A stretch of DNA of 34,227 nucleotides from Altererythrobacter sp. (lineage in GTDB: Bacteria; Pseudomonadota; Alphaproteobacteria; Sphingomonadales; Sphingomonadaceae): NCBI GenBank assembly GCA_031178065.1, contig JAPSJS010000036.1:1-34227 (forward strand), written 5' to 3'. Of this stretch, positions 19,310 to 27,314 are shown in pieces. Below the pieces are notes generated by a model. That model was not told where the DNA came from. It ran no database searches and saw nothing but the letters and a program-made list of their open reading frames with translations. Position 1 is the stretch's first letter. Every line of letters starts with the position of its first letter. The translations under genes and the position numbers were made by a program.

Positions 19310-20596
19310 TTAGCGCGGGGCAGAAAGCGCCCCGCGCACCGGCTCCAGCGAGCCGTCGGCGGCCGCCACCTGCGGCAGCCCGATCAGCTCGCGGATCAGC
19401 GGCGTTATCGCCGTGTTGCGGAAGGACGGCAGGGCCGCGCCGCTGCGGAAGGCCGGGCCATGGGCTACAAACAGCGCGGCCATCTCGGGCGCGGCGGGGT
19501 CGTAGCCATGGCTGCCGCCGTTCCACGCCTGCGCGGGCCGGGTGGGAGCGACCGTCCAGCCGACCTCCGGCAGGCAGAAGTAGGGCGGAATGCGATCATG
19601 GGTGCCGTAAGCGAAGCGTTCCGGGATCTCGCCCTTACGCCAGCACTCCATATGCTCGTGCTCGCGCAGGAGCGCCTTCTCGAGCGCGGCGGTGTTGCCT
19701 TCGGTCGGCTCGAATGTGGCATAGGCGCCGCCCTCGACGAGCCGGTAGAGCGAAGCATCGAGCACCTGGTCGAGCGCGATCACGCGCTCCGAACTCGTCG
19801 CCGCCATGCCGTGGTCGGACACGATCACGAGATTGGCCGGTTGATCGAGATCATGCAGGCCGCCGACCAACCTCTCGATGTCGCCGTCGATGCCGCGCAG
19901 GGCCTCGTTCAGTTCCTCGCTGTCGGGTCCGCCGCCGTGGCCCGCAGTGTCGACCGTGTCGAAATAGAGCGTGACGAACTCGGGGCGGATTTCGGCGGGA
20001 CGGCGCAGCCAGTCGAGAACGGTGTTGACGCGCTGCACGTTGGTGACCTGCATACTGAACTGCTGCCAGTCCTGCGGCAGTGTTCCGTCAGTGACCGGCC
20101 CCCAGTTCCCTTTCGGCATCGTGCCGCCCCAGGCGACCGCAGAACCCGGCCAGAACATTGCCGCGCTGCGGATGCCCGCTTCCTCCGCGGCGACCCACAC
20201 CGGCTTCGCTTCATTCCACCACCACGGGTCGAGCGTCGCCATGGTGAACACTTCGTCCGGGCGCTCGGGGTCCTCGATCCGGTTAGCCACAATGCCGTGA
20301 TGATCGGGCACCATGCCGGTCACCAGGGTCCAGTGGTTGGGGAAGGTCTTGGTCGGAAAGGACGCCTGCATCGGCGCGCGCACGCCTTCGGCAGCGAGCG
20401 CGGAAAGCGTCGGCGTCAATCCGCGATCAAGATAGTCGGGCCGAAAGCCGTCGATCGACACCAGGATGGTGACAGGCGCGCGCTGTTCGGCCTGCACGGC
20501 GCTGGCGTTCGCGGGAGCGCTGCTTTGGGAAATCGGCGCGCAGGCGGCGAGCAGCGCCGCCGCCGTCAGGGTGAGGGCACTCGCAAGCCTGCGCAT
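19310..20596 (-). CDS. Lipoprotein ectonucleotide pyrophosphatase/phosphodiesterase (NPP) family
   Basis: An alkaline-phosphatase-superfamily enzyme predicted to hydrolyse phosphodiester or pyrophosphate bonds outside the cytoplasm. Of 428 residues, the first 19 form a lipoprotein signal (LLAAC, acylated Cys19). Two-zinc site motifs are VSIDGF with Asp49, SFPTKTFPNHW with the nucleophilic Thr (Thr84) beside Asn87, YFDTVDTAGHGGG, VSDHGM and GSHGYDP. This pattern matches bacterial NPPs such as that of Xanthomonas. The physiological substrate is unknown. ATG at 20596 has GGAG upstream and lies 17 bases after the ychF stop, so the two are probably co-transcribed. Confidence 0.93.
   Translation of the reverse strand: MRRLASALTLTAAALLAACAPISQSSAPANASAVQAEQRAPVTILVSIDGFRPDYLDRGLTPTLSALAAEGVRAPMQASFPTKTFPNHWTLVTGMVPDHHGIVANRIEDPERPDEVFTMATLDPWWWNEAKPVWVAAEEAGIRSAAMFWPGSAVAWGGTMPKGNWGPVTDGTLPQDWQQFSMQVTNVQRVNTVLDWLRRPAEIRPEFVTLYFDTVDTAGHGGGPDSEELNEALRGIDGDIERLVGGLHDLDQPANLVIVSDHGMAATSSERVIALDQVLDASLYRLVEGGAYATFEPTEGNTAALEKALLREHEHMECWRKGEIPERFAYGTHDRIPPYFCLPEVGWTVAPTRPAQAWNGGSHGYDPAAPEMAALFVAHGPAFRSGAALPSFRNTAITPLIRELIGLPQVAAADGSLEPVRGALSAPR
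19313..19337 (-). terminator. Strong hairpin at the 3' end of the NPP-type gene
   Basis: GCGCGGGGC (19313-19321) and GCCCCGCGC (19329-19337) form a perfect 9-bp stem immediately inside the stop codon. The minus-strand sequence after it (TAAACGCC) has no T-tract, so it may protect the 3' end or slow polymerase rather than terminate by itself. Confidence 0.4.
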
Positions 20597-20613
20597 CTCG
20601 TCACTCCGCGTGT

Positions 20614-21714
20614 TCAGACGTTGAACTTGAACAGCAAGACGTCGCCGTCCTGGACGAGGTATTCCTTGCCTTCCTGCCGCAGCTTTCCGGCTTCGCGCGC
20701 ACCGGCCTCGCCGCCGAGCGCGACGTAGTCATCGAAGGCAATTGTTTCAGCACGAATAAAGCCGCGCTCGAAATCGGTGTGGATCTCGCCGGCAGCCTGC
20801 GGCGCCTTGGCACCGGCGGGGAAGGTCCAGGCGCGAGCCTCCTTCGGCCCGGCGGTGAAGAAGGTCTGCAGGCCGAGCAGCTTGTACCCGGCGCGGATCA
20901 CCCGGCTGAGGCCGCTCTCGGTCAGGCCGAGCTCGGAGAGATACTCGGCGCGTTCTTCCGCATCCATGGCGACGAGTTCGCTCTCGATCGCCGCGGAAAC
21001 GACGACCGCTTCGGCGCCTTCGGCTTTCGCCTTCTCGAAGACCTGCTCGCTCAGGGCGTTGCCCTCCGCCGCGTCTTCCTCGGCGACGTTGCAGACGTAG
21101 AGCACCGGCTTGGCGGTGAGGAGCTGCGCCTGTTCGAACAGGCGCTCCTCCTCGTCGTCCTTCGGCTCGGTCAGCCGGGCGGGCTTGCCGTCGCGCAGCA
21201 GGTCGAGCGCCTGGCCGAGCACGCTCGCCATCGCCTTCGCTTCCTTGTCGCCGCCGGTCGCCTTCTTGGCCGCGGCGGGGACGCGCTTCTCGAGGCTTTC
21301 CAGATCGGCCAGCATCAGTTCGGTCTCGACCACTTCGGCGTCGGCGATCGGATCGACCTTGTTGGCGACGTGCTGGATGTCGTCGTCCTCGAAGCAGCGC
21401 AGGACGTGGACGATTGCATCGACCTCGCGGATATTGCCGAGGAACTGGTTGCCGAGCCCTTCACCCTTGCTGGCGCCTTTCACGAGACCCGCGATGTCGA
21501 CGAAGGCGAGCTGGGTCGGAACGATCTTGGCCGAACCGGCGATCGCGGCGATCTTCTCGAGCCGGTCGTCGGGCACGGCGACCTGGCCGACATTCGGCTC
21601 GATCGTGCAGAACGGATAGTTCGCCGCCTGCGCCGCCTGCGTTTCTGTCAGCGCGTTGAACAGGGTGGACTTGCCGACATTAGGCAGCCCGACGATTCCG
21701 CAACGGAAACCCAT
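20614..21714 (-). CDS. ychF: Obg-family ATPase YchF
   Basis: A universally conserved P-loop protein that prefers ATP over GTP and is linked to ribosome and oxidative-stress responses. The 366-residue protein shows the P-loop GLPNVGKST (9-17), the FVDIAGLVKGASKGEGLGNQ switch region, and CNVAEED, where the NKxD guanine-specificity motif of GTPases is altered to NxxE, the hallmark of YchF. A helical insert spans about 130-190 and a C-terminal TGS domain starts near 280 (LLGLQTFFTAGPKEARAWT). It lies downstream of SDR and pth on the same strand; in related genomes rplY, pth and ychF usually stand together. Confidence 0.97.
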   Translation of the reverse strand: MGFRCGIVGLPNVGKSTLFNALTETQAAQAANYPFCTIEPNVGQVAVPDDRLEKIAAIAGSAKIVPTQLAFVDIAGLVKGASKGEGLGNQFLGNIREVDAIVHVLRCFEDDDIQHVANKVDPIADAEVVETELMLADLESLEKRVPAAAKKATGGDKEAKAMASVLGQALDLLRDGKPARLTEPKDDEEERLFEQAQLLTAKPVLYVCNVAEEDAAEGNALSEQVFEKAKAEGAEAVVVSAAIESELVAMDAEERAEYLSELGLTESGLSRVIRAGYKLLGLQTFFTAGPKEARAWTFPAGAKAPQAAGEIHTDFERGFIRAETIAFDDYVALGGEAGAREAGKLRQEGKEYLVQDGDVLLFKFNV

Positions 21715-21735
21715 GAGATTCGAATACCTTCCATG

Positions 21736-21822
21736 AACGGTTCGGCCTGAGCTGTTCGCACGGCCGTTCTCGCGACGCCCGCTAGATGAAAAGGCGGTGC
21801 TTCGACAAGCTCAGCCCGACGT
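21736..21822. repeat. REP-like imperfect inverted repeat upstream of ychF
   Basis: The left arm GTTCGGCCTGAGCTGTTCG (21740-21758) and the right arm CTTCGACAAGCTCAGCCCGAC (21800-21820) are imperfect reverse complements. The CTTCGACAAGCTCAG core is a familiar dispersed intergenic repeat in many sphingomonad genomes (recall, not searched). This is its only copy in the window. Confidence 0.5.
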
Positions 21823-21839
21823 GAATCTGATGATGCGGC

Positions 21840-22835
21840 CTAATCGTGCACCGCCCGCACCAGAGGGCCCAGCGTTTCCGAGCGGCCGAGCCAGCCGACC
21901 TGGGTTTGCGCCGTGACCTCATTGATCTGCGTCTGCGGGATCGCGCTCCCGCTTACGGCGCGGCGGAGAGGGCGCGTGCCGGCGGGGAGGGCGATGATCT
22001 CGGCGATCGCGCGCGGCACGTCCATGGCGTCGGCGGTGCGGCCCGAGCCGTCCTCGGTGCCCATGCGGGCGACGACTTCGGGATAGCCTGCCTTGTGGAT
22101 CGCCTCCGCCCGTTCCTTCAGCGCGCCGGTGTAGATGTTGCGGTTGACCCACACCTCGGTCGGATAGCCGCCCGGCTCGATGATGGTCACGTCGATGTTG
22201 TGCGGCACGAGCTCGTAAGCGAGTTGCTCGAACATCGCCTCGACCGCGAACTTGTTGGCCGAATAGTGCCCGCCATAGGGCACGATGACCCGGCCGAGTT
22301 GGGAGGAGACGGCGAAGATCTGGCCGCTCTTCCGCGCGCGCATACCCGGGAGTACGGCGCGGGCGAGACGATGATAGCCGAAGACGTTGGTGTCGAAGGC
22401 CAGCCGCGTCGCCTCCATGTCCTGGACCTCGACCGGGCCGGAAATCCCGATGCCGGCATTGTTGACCAGCACGTCGAGAGGTCCGCCGTTGATTCGCTCC
22501 GCCTCGGCCACCCCCTGCGCGACCTGCTCGTCGGAAAGCACGTCGATCTCGATCACGTGCAGGTCGAGCTTGTCGTCGGCCGCGAGCTCCCGCAGTTCCT
22601 CGGCCTCTGGGCGCGGAATGTTGCGCATGGTTGCGAACACTTTCGCCCCGAGCCTGGCGTAGTGCTCCGCCCCGAGCCTGCCGAAGCCGGAGGAACAGCC
22701 GGTGATCAGGATCGCCTTGCCCGAAAGGTCGGGCGTGGCTGCGACGGCATCCGGCTGCGCGCGCGATGCGCTGGCGGCAAGGGCGGTGGTGGCGGCTGCG
22801 CCTGCGAGCAGAGTGCGGCGGTCGATCGAAGGCAT
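21840..22835 (-). CDS. Tat-exported short-chain dehydrogenase/reductase
   Basis: A 331-residue NAD(P)-dependent oxidoreductase. The N-terminus is a twin-arginine signal: DRRTLLAGAAATT with Arg6-Arg7, a hydrophobic stretch and a likely cleavage site after ASRA (residue 26). The SDR core follows: TGCSSGFG (45-52) for cofactor binding, LDVLVNNAGIG, and the catalytic Ser (AVSSQLG), Tyr and Lys (HYSANKF). SDRs are normally cytoplasmic, so a Tat signal implies folding with cofactor before export. The substrate is unknown. ATG at 22835 has AGGAG upstream. It lies between pth and ychF. Confidence 0.9.
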   Translation of the reverse strand: MPSIDRRTLLAGAAATTALAASASRAQPDAVAATPDLSGKAILITGCSSGFGRLGAEHYARLGAKVFATMRNIPRPEAEELRELAADDKLDLHVIEIDVLSDEQVAQGVAEAERINGGPLDVLVNNAGIGISGPVEVQDMEATRLAFDTNVFGYHRLARAVLPGMRARKSGQIFAVSSQLGRVIVPYGGHYSANKFAVEAMFEQLAYELVPHNIDVTIIEPGGYPTEVWVNRNIYTGALKERAEAIHKAGYPEVVARMGTEDGSGRTADAMDVPRAIAEIIALPAGTRPLRRAVSGSAIPQTQINEVTAQTQVGWLGRSETLGPLVRAVHD

Positions 22836-22881
22836 GCGGGGCTCTCCTCTTCCTTTTGCTCCCTATTACCCGAAGCCTTCG

Positions 22882-22899
22882 GCTCTGCGAAGGCAGAGC
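22882..22899 (-). terminator. Hairpin between pth and the SDR gene
   Basis: GCTCTGC (22882-22888) pairs with GCAGAGC (22893-22899) around a GAAG loop. A second small palindrome (CCGAAG/CTTCGG) follows on the minus strand. There is no T-tract, so termination is uncertain. Confidence 0.3.
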
Positions 22900-22932
22900 G
22901 ACCCGCTCCGATTGCAGGAGAAGAGAGTGAGC

Positions 22933-23502
22933 CTACCTCTGCAGCCGCAGCGCGACATCGCTCATGAAGCGGGCGTCTTCGCCCTTCGCGAGCCACTCCG
23001 CTTCCGCGCCCATCGCAGCGAGCATGTCGGTCAGGTCTTCCAGCTCCGCCTTGGCGTAGTTGCCTAGGACGTGGCCGGTCACGCGGTCCTTGTGCCCCGG
23101 ATGGCCGATGCCGACGCGGACGCGGCGGAAGTCGGGGCCGAGATGCTTGTCGATGCTCCTGAGGCCGTTGTGCCCGGCGAGGCCGCCGCCGGTGCGGACC
23201 TTGACCTTGAACGGCGCGAGATCGAGCTCATCGTGAAATACCGTCAGCGCCTCGGTGCCGAGCTTGTAGAAGCGCAGCGCCTCTCCCACGCTGCGGCCGC
23301 TCTCGTTCATATAGGTCGCTGGCTTCAGGAGCAGTACCTTGTCGCCGCCGATGCGGCCTTCCTGCACCCAGCCGGAGAACTTCTTCTGCACCGGGCCGAA
23401 ATCATGCATCTCCGCGATCACGTCGCAGGCCATGAAGCCCACGTTGTGACGATGGAGCGCATATTGCGGTCCGGGGTTACCGAGGCCTGCCCAAATCTGC
23501 AT
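22933..23502 (-). CDS. pth: Peptidyl-tRNA hydrolase
   Basis: Releases tRNA from peptidyl-tRNAs that drop off the ribosome. The 189-residue protein has family length and all active-site elements: GLGNPGPQY (Asn9), HRHNVGF with catalytic His19, LLKPATYMNESG (Asn of the YMN motif), TVFHDELDL (Asp) and GGGLAGHNGLRSI (Asn). The start is ATG at 23502. Upstream on the same strand is acs, 48 bases away. In related genomes pth usually follows rplY directly. Confidence 0.97.
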   Translation of the reverse strand: MQIWAGLGNPGPQYALHRHNVGFMACDVIAEMHDFGPVQKKFSGWVQEGRIGGDKVLLLKPATYMNESGRSVGEALRFYKLGTEALTVFHDELDLAPFKVKVRTGGGLAGHNGLRSIDKHLGPDFRRVRVGIGHPGHKDRVTGHVLGNYAKAELEDLTDMLAAMGAEAEWLAKGEDARFMSDVALRLQR

Positions 23503-23550
23503 GCGCGCTCCCTAGCCGGGTTGGCGGGGGCGGCAAGCCCCCAGGGCAGG

Positions 23551-25500
23551 TCAGCGGTTCAGCCGTCCCTCGATCAGCCCGTCGACGAGCGAGGGATCGG
23601 CCAGCGTCGAGGTGTCGCCGAGCGAGCTGTAGTCGTTCTCCGCGATCTTGCGCAGGATGCGGCGCATGATCTTGCCCGAACGTGTCTTGGGGAGGGCGGG
23701 CGTGAAATGCAGGTGGTCGGGCGTCGCGATCGGGCCGATCTCCTTGCGCACCTGCTGGCGCAGCTCCTCGGCGAGATCATCGGACGGCTCCTCGCCTGCA
23801 ATGAGCGTGACGTAGCAGTAGATGCCCTGGCCCTTGATGTCGTGCGGGAAGCCGACCACGGCCGCCTCCGCTACCTTCGGGTGGAGCACCAGCGCGCTCT
23901 CGACTTCGGCCGTGCCCATGCGGTGGCCGGAGACGTTGATCACGTCGTCCACCCGGCCGGTGATCCAGTAGTATCCGTCCTCGTCGCGGCGGCAGCCGTC
24001 GCCGGTGAAGTACTTGCCGGCATAAGTGCTGAAATAGGTCTGCACGAAGCGTTCGTGGTCGCCGTAGACGGTGCGCGCCTGGCCGGGCCAGCTTCGCGAG
24101 ATGCACAAGTTGCCGGAGCCGGCGCCCTCGATCGGCTCGCCGTCGGCGTCGACGATCTCGGGGCAGACGCCGAAGAACGGCCGGCCCGCGCTGCCCGGCT
24201 TCATCGGATGCGCGCCCGGGAGCGTGGTAATCATGATACCGCCTGTCTCTGTCTGCCACCAGGTGTCCACGACCGGGATCTCGCCCTTGCCGACAGTGTC
24301 GTGATACCAGCGCCAGGCCTCCGGGTTGATCGGCTCGCCCACGGTGCCGAGCAACCGCAGGCTCGACAGATCATGCTTCGTTACATGCCCCGCGCCCTCG
24401 CGCATCAGCGCTCGGATCGCGGTGGGGGCGGTGTAGAAGATGTTGACCTTGTGCTTCTCGCACACGGCCCAGAAGCGGTCGTGATCGGGCCAGTTGGGCA
24501 CACCTTCGAACATCAGCGCGGTCGCGCCGGCTTGCAGGGGGCCATAGACGATATAGCTGTGGCCGGTGACCCAGCCGATATCCGCCGTGCACCAGTAGAT
24601 TTCGCCCGGGCGGTAATCGAAGACGTAGCGGAAGGTCGACTCGACCCAGACGGCATAGCCGCCGATCGTGTGCAGCAGACCCTTGGGCTTGCCGGTCGAA
24701 CCGGAGGTGTAGAGGATGAACAGCGGATCCTCCGCGTTCATCTCCTCGCATGGGCACTCCTCGGAGACACCCTCGGACAGCTCGTGGTACCAGTGGTCAC
24801 GCCCGCCCTTCATCGATACGTCGGCGCCGGTGTGGCGAACCACAAGTACGGCCTTGGCCGAGACCTTCTCCAGCGCCGCGTCGACATTGGCCTTCAGTGG
24901 AATCGCCTTCGATCCGCGGAGGCCTTCGTCGGCGGTGATGACCCAGTCGCTCGCGCAATCCTCGATCCGGCCGGCGATGGCGCCGGGCGAGAAGCCACCG
25001 AAGATTACGGAATGGACCGCGCCGATGCGCGCGCAGGCAAGCATGGCGATCGCGCCTTCGGGGATCATCGGCATGTAGATCGTTACGCGGTCGCCCTTGG
25101 CCACGCCCATTTTCCTGAGCGTGTTCGCCATGCGGATCGTTTCGCGCTGGAGGTCCGCATAGGTCAGGCGCCGCACCGCCCCGTCCGGATCATCGGGCTC
25201 GAAGATCAGCGCAACGGTGTCGCCGTGGCCGGCATCGACATGGCGGTCGACCGCGTTGTGGCAGATGTTGAGCGTGCCGTCGGCGAACCATTTGATCGAG
25301 ACCGAGTCAAAGTTCCAGTCGGCGATCGTCGTCGGCGAGCGAAACCAGTCGAGCCGCTGTGCCTGTTCGGCCCAGAACGCATCGGGCTCCTCGATGCTGC
25401 GGCGGTACATCGCCTCGTACTGTTCGAGCGTGCACCTGGTCCGCTCCTCCGCGGCGGCAGGGACAGGAACGGTTTCGGCAGTGGCATCGGTGTTGCTCAA
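23551..25500 (-). CDS. acs: Acetyl-coenzyme A synthetase
   Basis: Activates acetate to acetyl-CoA through an acetyl-AMP intermediate. The 649-residue protein has family length (E. coli 652). Motifs are [13 protein letters not shown], the P-loop [47 protein letters not shown] with the hinge Asp, and [10 protein letters not shown] with Lys610, equivalent to the E. coli acetylation-regulated Lys609. The start is an unusual TTG at 25500 with GGGAG eight bases upstream; the next in-frame ATG would remove 30 conserved residues. It sits between rplY and pth but has its own candidate promoter and follows the rplY terminator. Confidence 0.97.
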   Translation of the reverse strand: MSNTDATAETVPVPAAAEERTRCTLEQYEAMYRRSIEEPDAFWAEQAQRLDWFRSPTTIADWNFDSVSIKWFADGTLNICHNAVDRHVDAGHGDTVALIFEPDDPDGAVRRLTYADLQRETIRMANTLRKMGVAKGDRVTIYMPMIPEGAIAMLACARIGAVHSVIFGGFSPGAIAGRIEDCASDWVITADEGLRGSKAIPLKANVDAALEKVSAKAVLVVRHTGADVSMKGGRDHWYHELSEGVSEECPCEEMNAEDPLFILYTSGSTGKPKGLLHTIGGYAVWVESTFRYVFDYRPGEIYWCTADIGWVTGHSYIVYGPLQAGATALMFEGVPNWPDHDRFWAVCEKHKVNIFYTAPTAIRALMREGAGHVTKHDLSSLRLLGTVGEPINPEAWRWYHDTVGKGEIPVVDTWWQTETGGIMITTLPGAHPMKPGSAGRPFFGVCPEIVDADGEPIEGAGSGNLCISRSWPGQARTVYGDHERFVQTYFSTYAGKYFTGDGCRRDEDGYYWITGRVDDVINVSGHRMGTAEVESALVLHPKVAEAAVVGFPHDIKGQGIYCYVTLIAGEEPSDDLAEELRQQVRKEIGPIATPDHLHFTPALPKTRSGKIMRRILRKIAENDYSSLGDTSTLADPSLVDGLIEGRLNR

Positions 25501-25538
25501 GTCGGTATCTCCCGGGGCTCGCGATGCGAGTCAGCGTG

Positions 25539-25566
25539 ATCGTATCGTGGCGCGGGAGATAGACAA
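25539..25566 (-). promoter_or_regulatory. Candidate sigma-70 promoter of acs
   Basis: On the minus strand, TTGTCT (25566-25561), a 16-base spacer and TACGAT (25544-25539) lie just below the rplY terminator and about 40 bases above the acs TTG. The hexamers match consensus at four and five of six positions. Confidence 0.4.
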
Positions 25567-25573
25567 GCGAGCG

Positions 25574-25613
25574 TGCAAAGACAAAGCGCCGGCCCATCGC
25601 TGGACCGGCGCTT
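25574..25613 (-). terminator. Intrinsic terminator of rplY
   Basis: AAGCGCCGG (25584-25592) and CCGGCGCTT (25605-25613) form a perfect 9-bp stem, extended by CCA/TGG around a TCGC loop after one mismatch. On the minus strand the stem runs into TTTGTCTTTGC. Confidence 0.8.
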
Positions 25614-25643
25614 CGAAAAATGCCGTGAAAGGAAAAGGCGGGA

Positions 25644-26306
25644 TTATTCCTCGCCGGCTTCCTCTTCTTCGGTCTGCTCGGTGGCGGGAACCTCGTCAGC
25701 CGCGGCTTCCTCGCCCTCGGCGGCCTCGGCGCGCTTGAGCGCGGACGGGGCGACGATGGTGGCGATGGTGAAGTCGCGGTCGGTGATCGCGCTCTCCGAA
25801 CCTGCGGGCAGCGTGATGTGGCTGATGTGGATCGCGTCGCCGACCTCGAGGCCTGTGACGTCGATTTCGATCTCGCTCGGGATCTTGTCCGCTTCGCAGA
25901 CCAGTTCGAGTTCGTGACGCACGACGTTGAGCACGCCGCCCTTCTTGAGGCCGGGGCTCGCTTCTTCGTTCACGAACACCACCGGCACCGCGACATCGAC
26001 CTTGGCGCCCTTCGCCAGGCGCAGGAAGTCCACGTGAATCGGGCGGTCGGTGACCGGGTGAAGGGCAACGTCCTTCGGCAGCGTGCGCAGGGTCTTGCCG
26101 CCGAACTCGATCTCAACGATCGAATTCATGAAGTGGCCGGTGCCAAGCTGCTTCACCAGCAGGCGTTCCTCGACGTGGATCGGGGTGGGGGCTTCCTTGC
26201 CGCCATAGATGACGGCGGGAACACGGCCTTCGCGACGCAGTGCACGGGAGGCTCCCTTGCCAGCCCGATCGCGCGTCTCGGCCGGCAGGGTCAGAGCGTC
26301 GCTCAT
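25644..26306 (-). CDS. rplY: 50S ribosomal protein L25/general stress protein Ctc
   Basis: Binds 5S rRNA in the large subunit. The 220-residue protein is the long Ctc/TL5 form. The N-terminal L25 domain (about 1-95) contains [21 protein letters not shown], the beta-rich C-terminal domain (about 96-185) contains [12 protein letters not shown], and the tail is a strongly acidic stretch ([20 protein letters not shown]), common in alphaproteobacteria. ATG at 26306 has AAAGG about nine bases upstream. A candidate promoter and a clear terminator frame it as a single-gene unit. Confidence 0.96.
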   Translation of the reverse strand: MSDALTLPAETRDRAGKGASRALRREGRVPAVIYGGKEAPTPIHVEERLLVKQLGTGHFMNSIVEIEFGGKTLRTLPKDVALHPVTDRPIHVDFLRLAKGAKVDVAVPVVFVNEEASPGLKKGGVLNVVRHELELVCEADKIPSEIEIDVTGLEVGDAIHISHITLPAGSESAITDRDFTIATIVAPSALKRAEAAEGEEAAADEVPATEQTEEEEAGEE

Positions 26307-26383
26307 GTCGCTTACCTTTCGAAATGCTTCTGAGTACAGGTTTCCGCCACGCCTCCAGGGATGACCATGGCCGGAAGCGCGCG

Positions 26384-26411
26384 CCTATAGCGGACCGGGG
26401 CGGGAATGCAA
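26384..26411 (-). promoter_or_regulatory. Candidate sigma-70 promoter of rplY
   Basis: On the minus strand, TTGCAT (26411-26406), a 16-base spacer and TATAGG (26389-26384) lie about 78 bases upstream of the rplY ATG. Each hexamer matches consensus at four of six positions. Confidence 0.45.
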
Positions 26412-26416
26412 GCGCG

Positions 26417-27301
26417 CTACTGGATGCGCCGCACTGTGTAGCCGTGGGCGGCGAGCAGCGCGGGCAGGCCGTCCTCGCCCGCGAGGTGGGCCGAGCCCAC
26501 CGCGATCAGCGGGCGCGGCTCGCGTTCGAGCAGCGCCGCAAGCCGTTCGGTCCATTCACGGTTGCGACGGGCGTAGAGCGCCTCGCGCAGCTCCGGATCG
26601 GCAAGGATCGCGCTCGTGGCGGGATTGGCAAGGTGATCGATCCGGCCTGCGTACCAATCGGTCGCATGGCGCATGGGATCCTCGCCCTCCCGGGTCATGT
26701 CGGCGATTACCGCTTCCAGGAGATCGCGCTGTTCGGCCTCGGGCAGGCCGTCGAACACATCGAGCTGCCGCGCCGCCCCTTCCAGTTCAACCACCTTCTC
26801 ACGCGAAACACGGGCGAGCAGCGCACGGTCGACGCCGTTCGCTGCCTCCCCGGTTGCGGCATATTGGGCAAGCGTTAGCGCCGCCGCCCAGGTTTCCATT
26901 CCGGCAAACGCGCTGGCGGCGAGATCGTGCTCGGCAAGAACCGCGAACAGATCGCCGCGCATCGGGGCAGGGACCTTCACGGCCAGCGGCGGCTGACCTG
27001 CCGTATAGGCGCGCTCCGCGAAAGCCTCGCGCAGCCCGGAAGCATCGTCCAGATCGCGCACTTCGACCACCAGCAGGTCTGCGCGCGCAAGCACGCCCTC
27101 CAGCGCTTCGGTCTCCCAGGCGACACCGTCGGGCAGCGAGTGGATCGTGCCGAACATCCACCCTTCGACCGCGCCGTCCGGAGAGGATACCTCGAACAAC
27201 GCGGGTGAGGGCCGGCCTTCGAAACCCGGCGGGGGATCGGCCTTCCCGCAGGCGGCGAGCGCGAGCAGGGCCGCCAACGGGAAAGCCAATCGTCGGATCA
27301 C
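26417..27301 (-). CDS. TraB/GumN family lipoprotein (copy 2)
   Basis: A 294-residue protein of the TraB/GumN superfamily, related to the Tiki metalloprotease fold. The N-terminus is a lipoprotein signal (IRRLAFPLAALLALAAC). The family motifs are WMFGTIHSLPDG (GxxH) after the N-terminal strand and LIAVGSAHLAGEDGLPALL at the end. Helical middle region about 90-230. The start is GTG at 27301, chosen because it begins the lipoprotein signal; the frame is open to 27376. The ribosome binding site is weak, which suggests coupling to the upstream paralogue 13 bases away. Biochemical function is not established; metal-dependent hydrolase activity is plausible. Confidence 0.87.
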   Translation of the reverse strand: MIRRLAFPLAALLALAACGKADPPPGFEGRPSPALFEVSSPDGAVEGWMFGTIHSLPDGVAWETEALEGVLARADLLVVEVRDLDDASGLREAFAERAYTAGQPPLAVKVPAPMRGDLFAVLAEHDLAASAFAGMETWAAALTLAQYAATGEAANGVDRALLARVSREKVVELEGAARQLDVFDGLPEAEQRDLLEAVIADMTREGEDPMRHATDWYAGRIDHLANPATSAILADPELREALYARRNREWTERLAALLEREPRPLIAVGSAHLAGEDGLPALLAAHGYTVRRIQ

Positions 27302-27314
27302 AGGACGGGTCCGA

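Noticed and set aside
23071-25539. An 822-codon plus-strand open frame over pth and acs
   Set aside because: It is the complement of two well-identified genes and shows no domain; GC-rich codon bias keeps antisense frames open.
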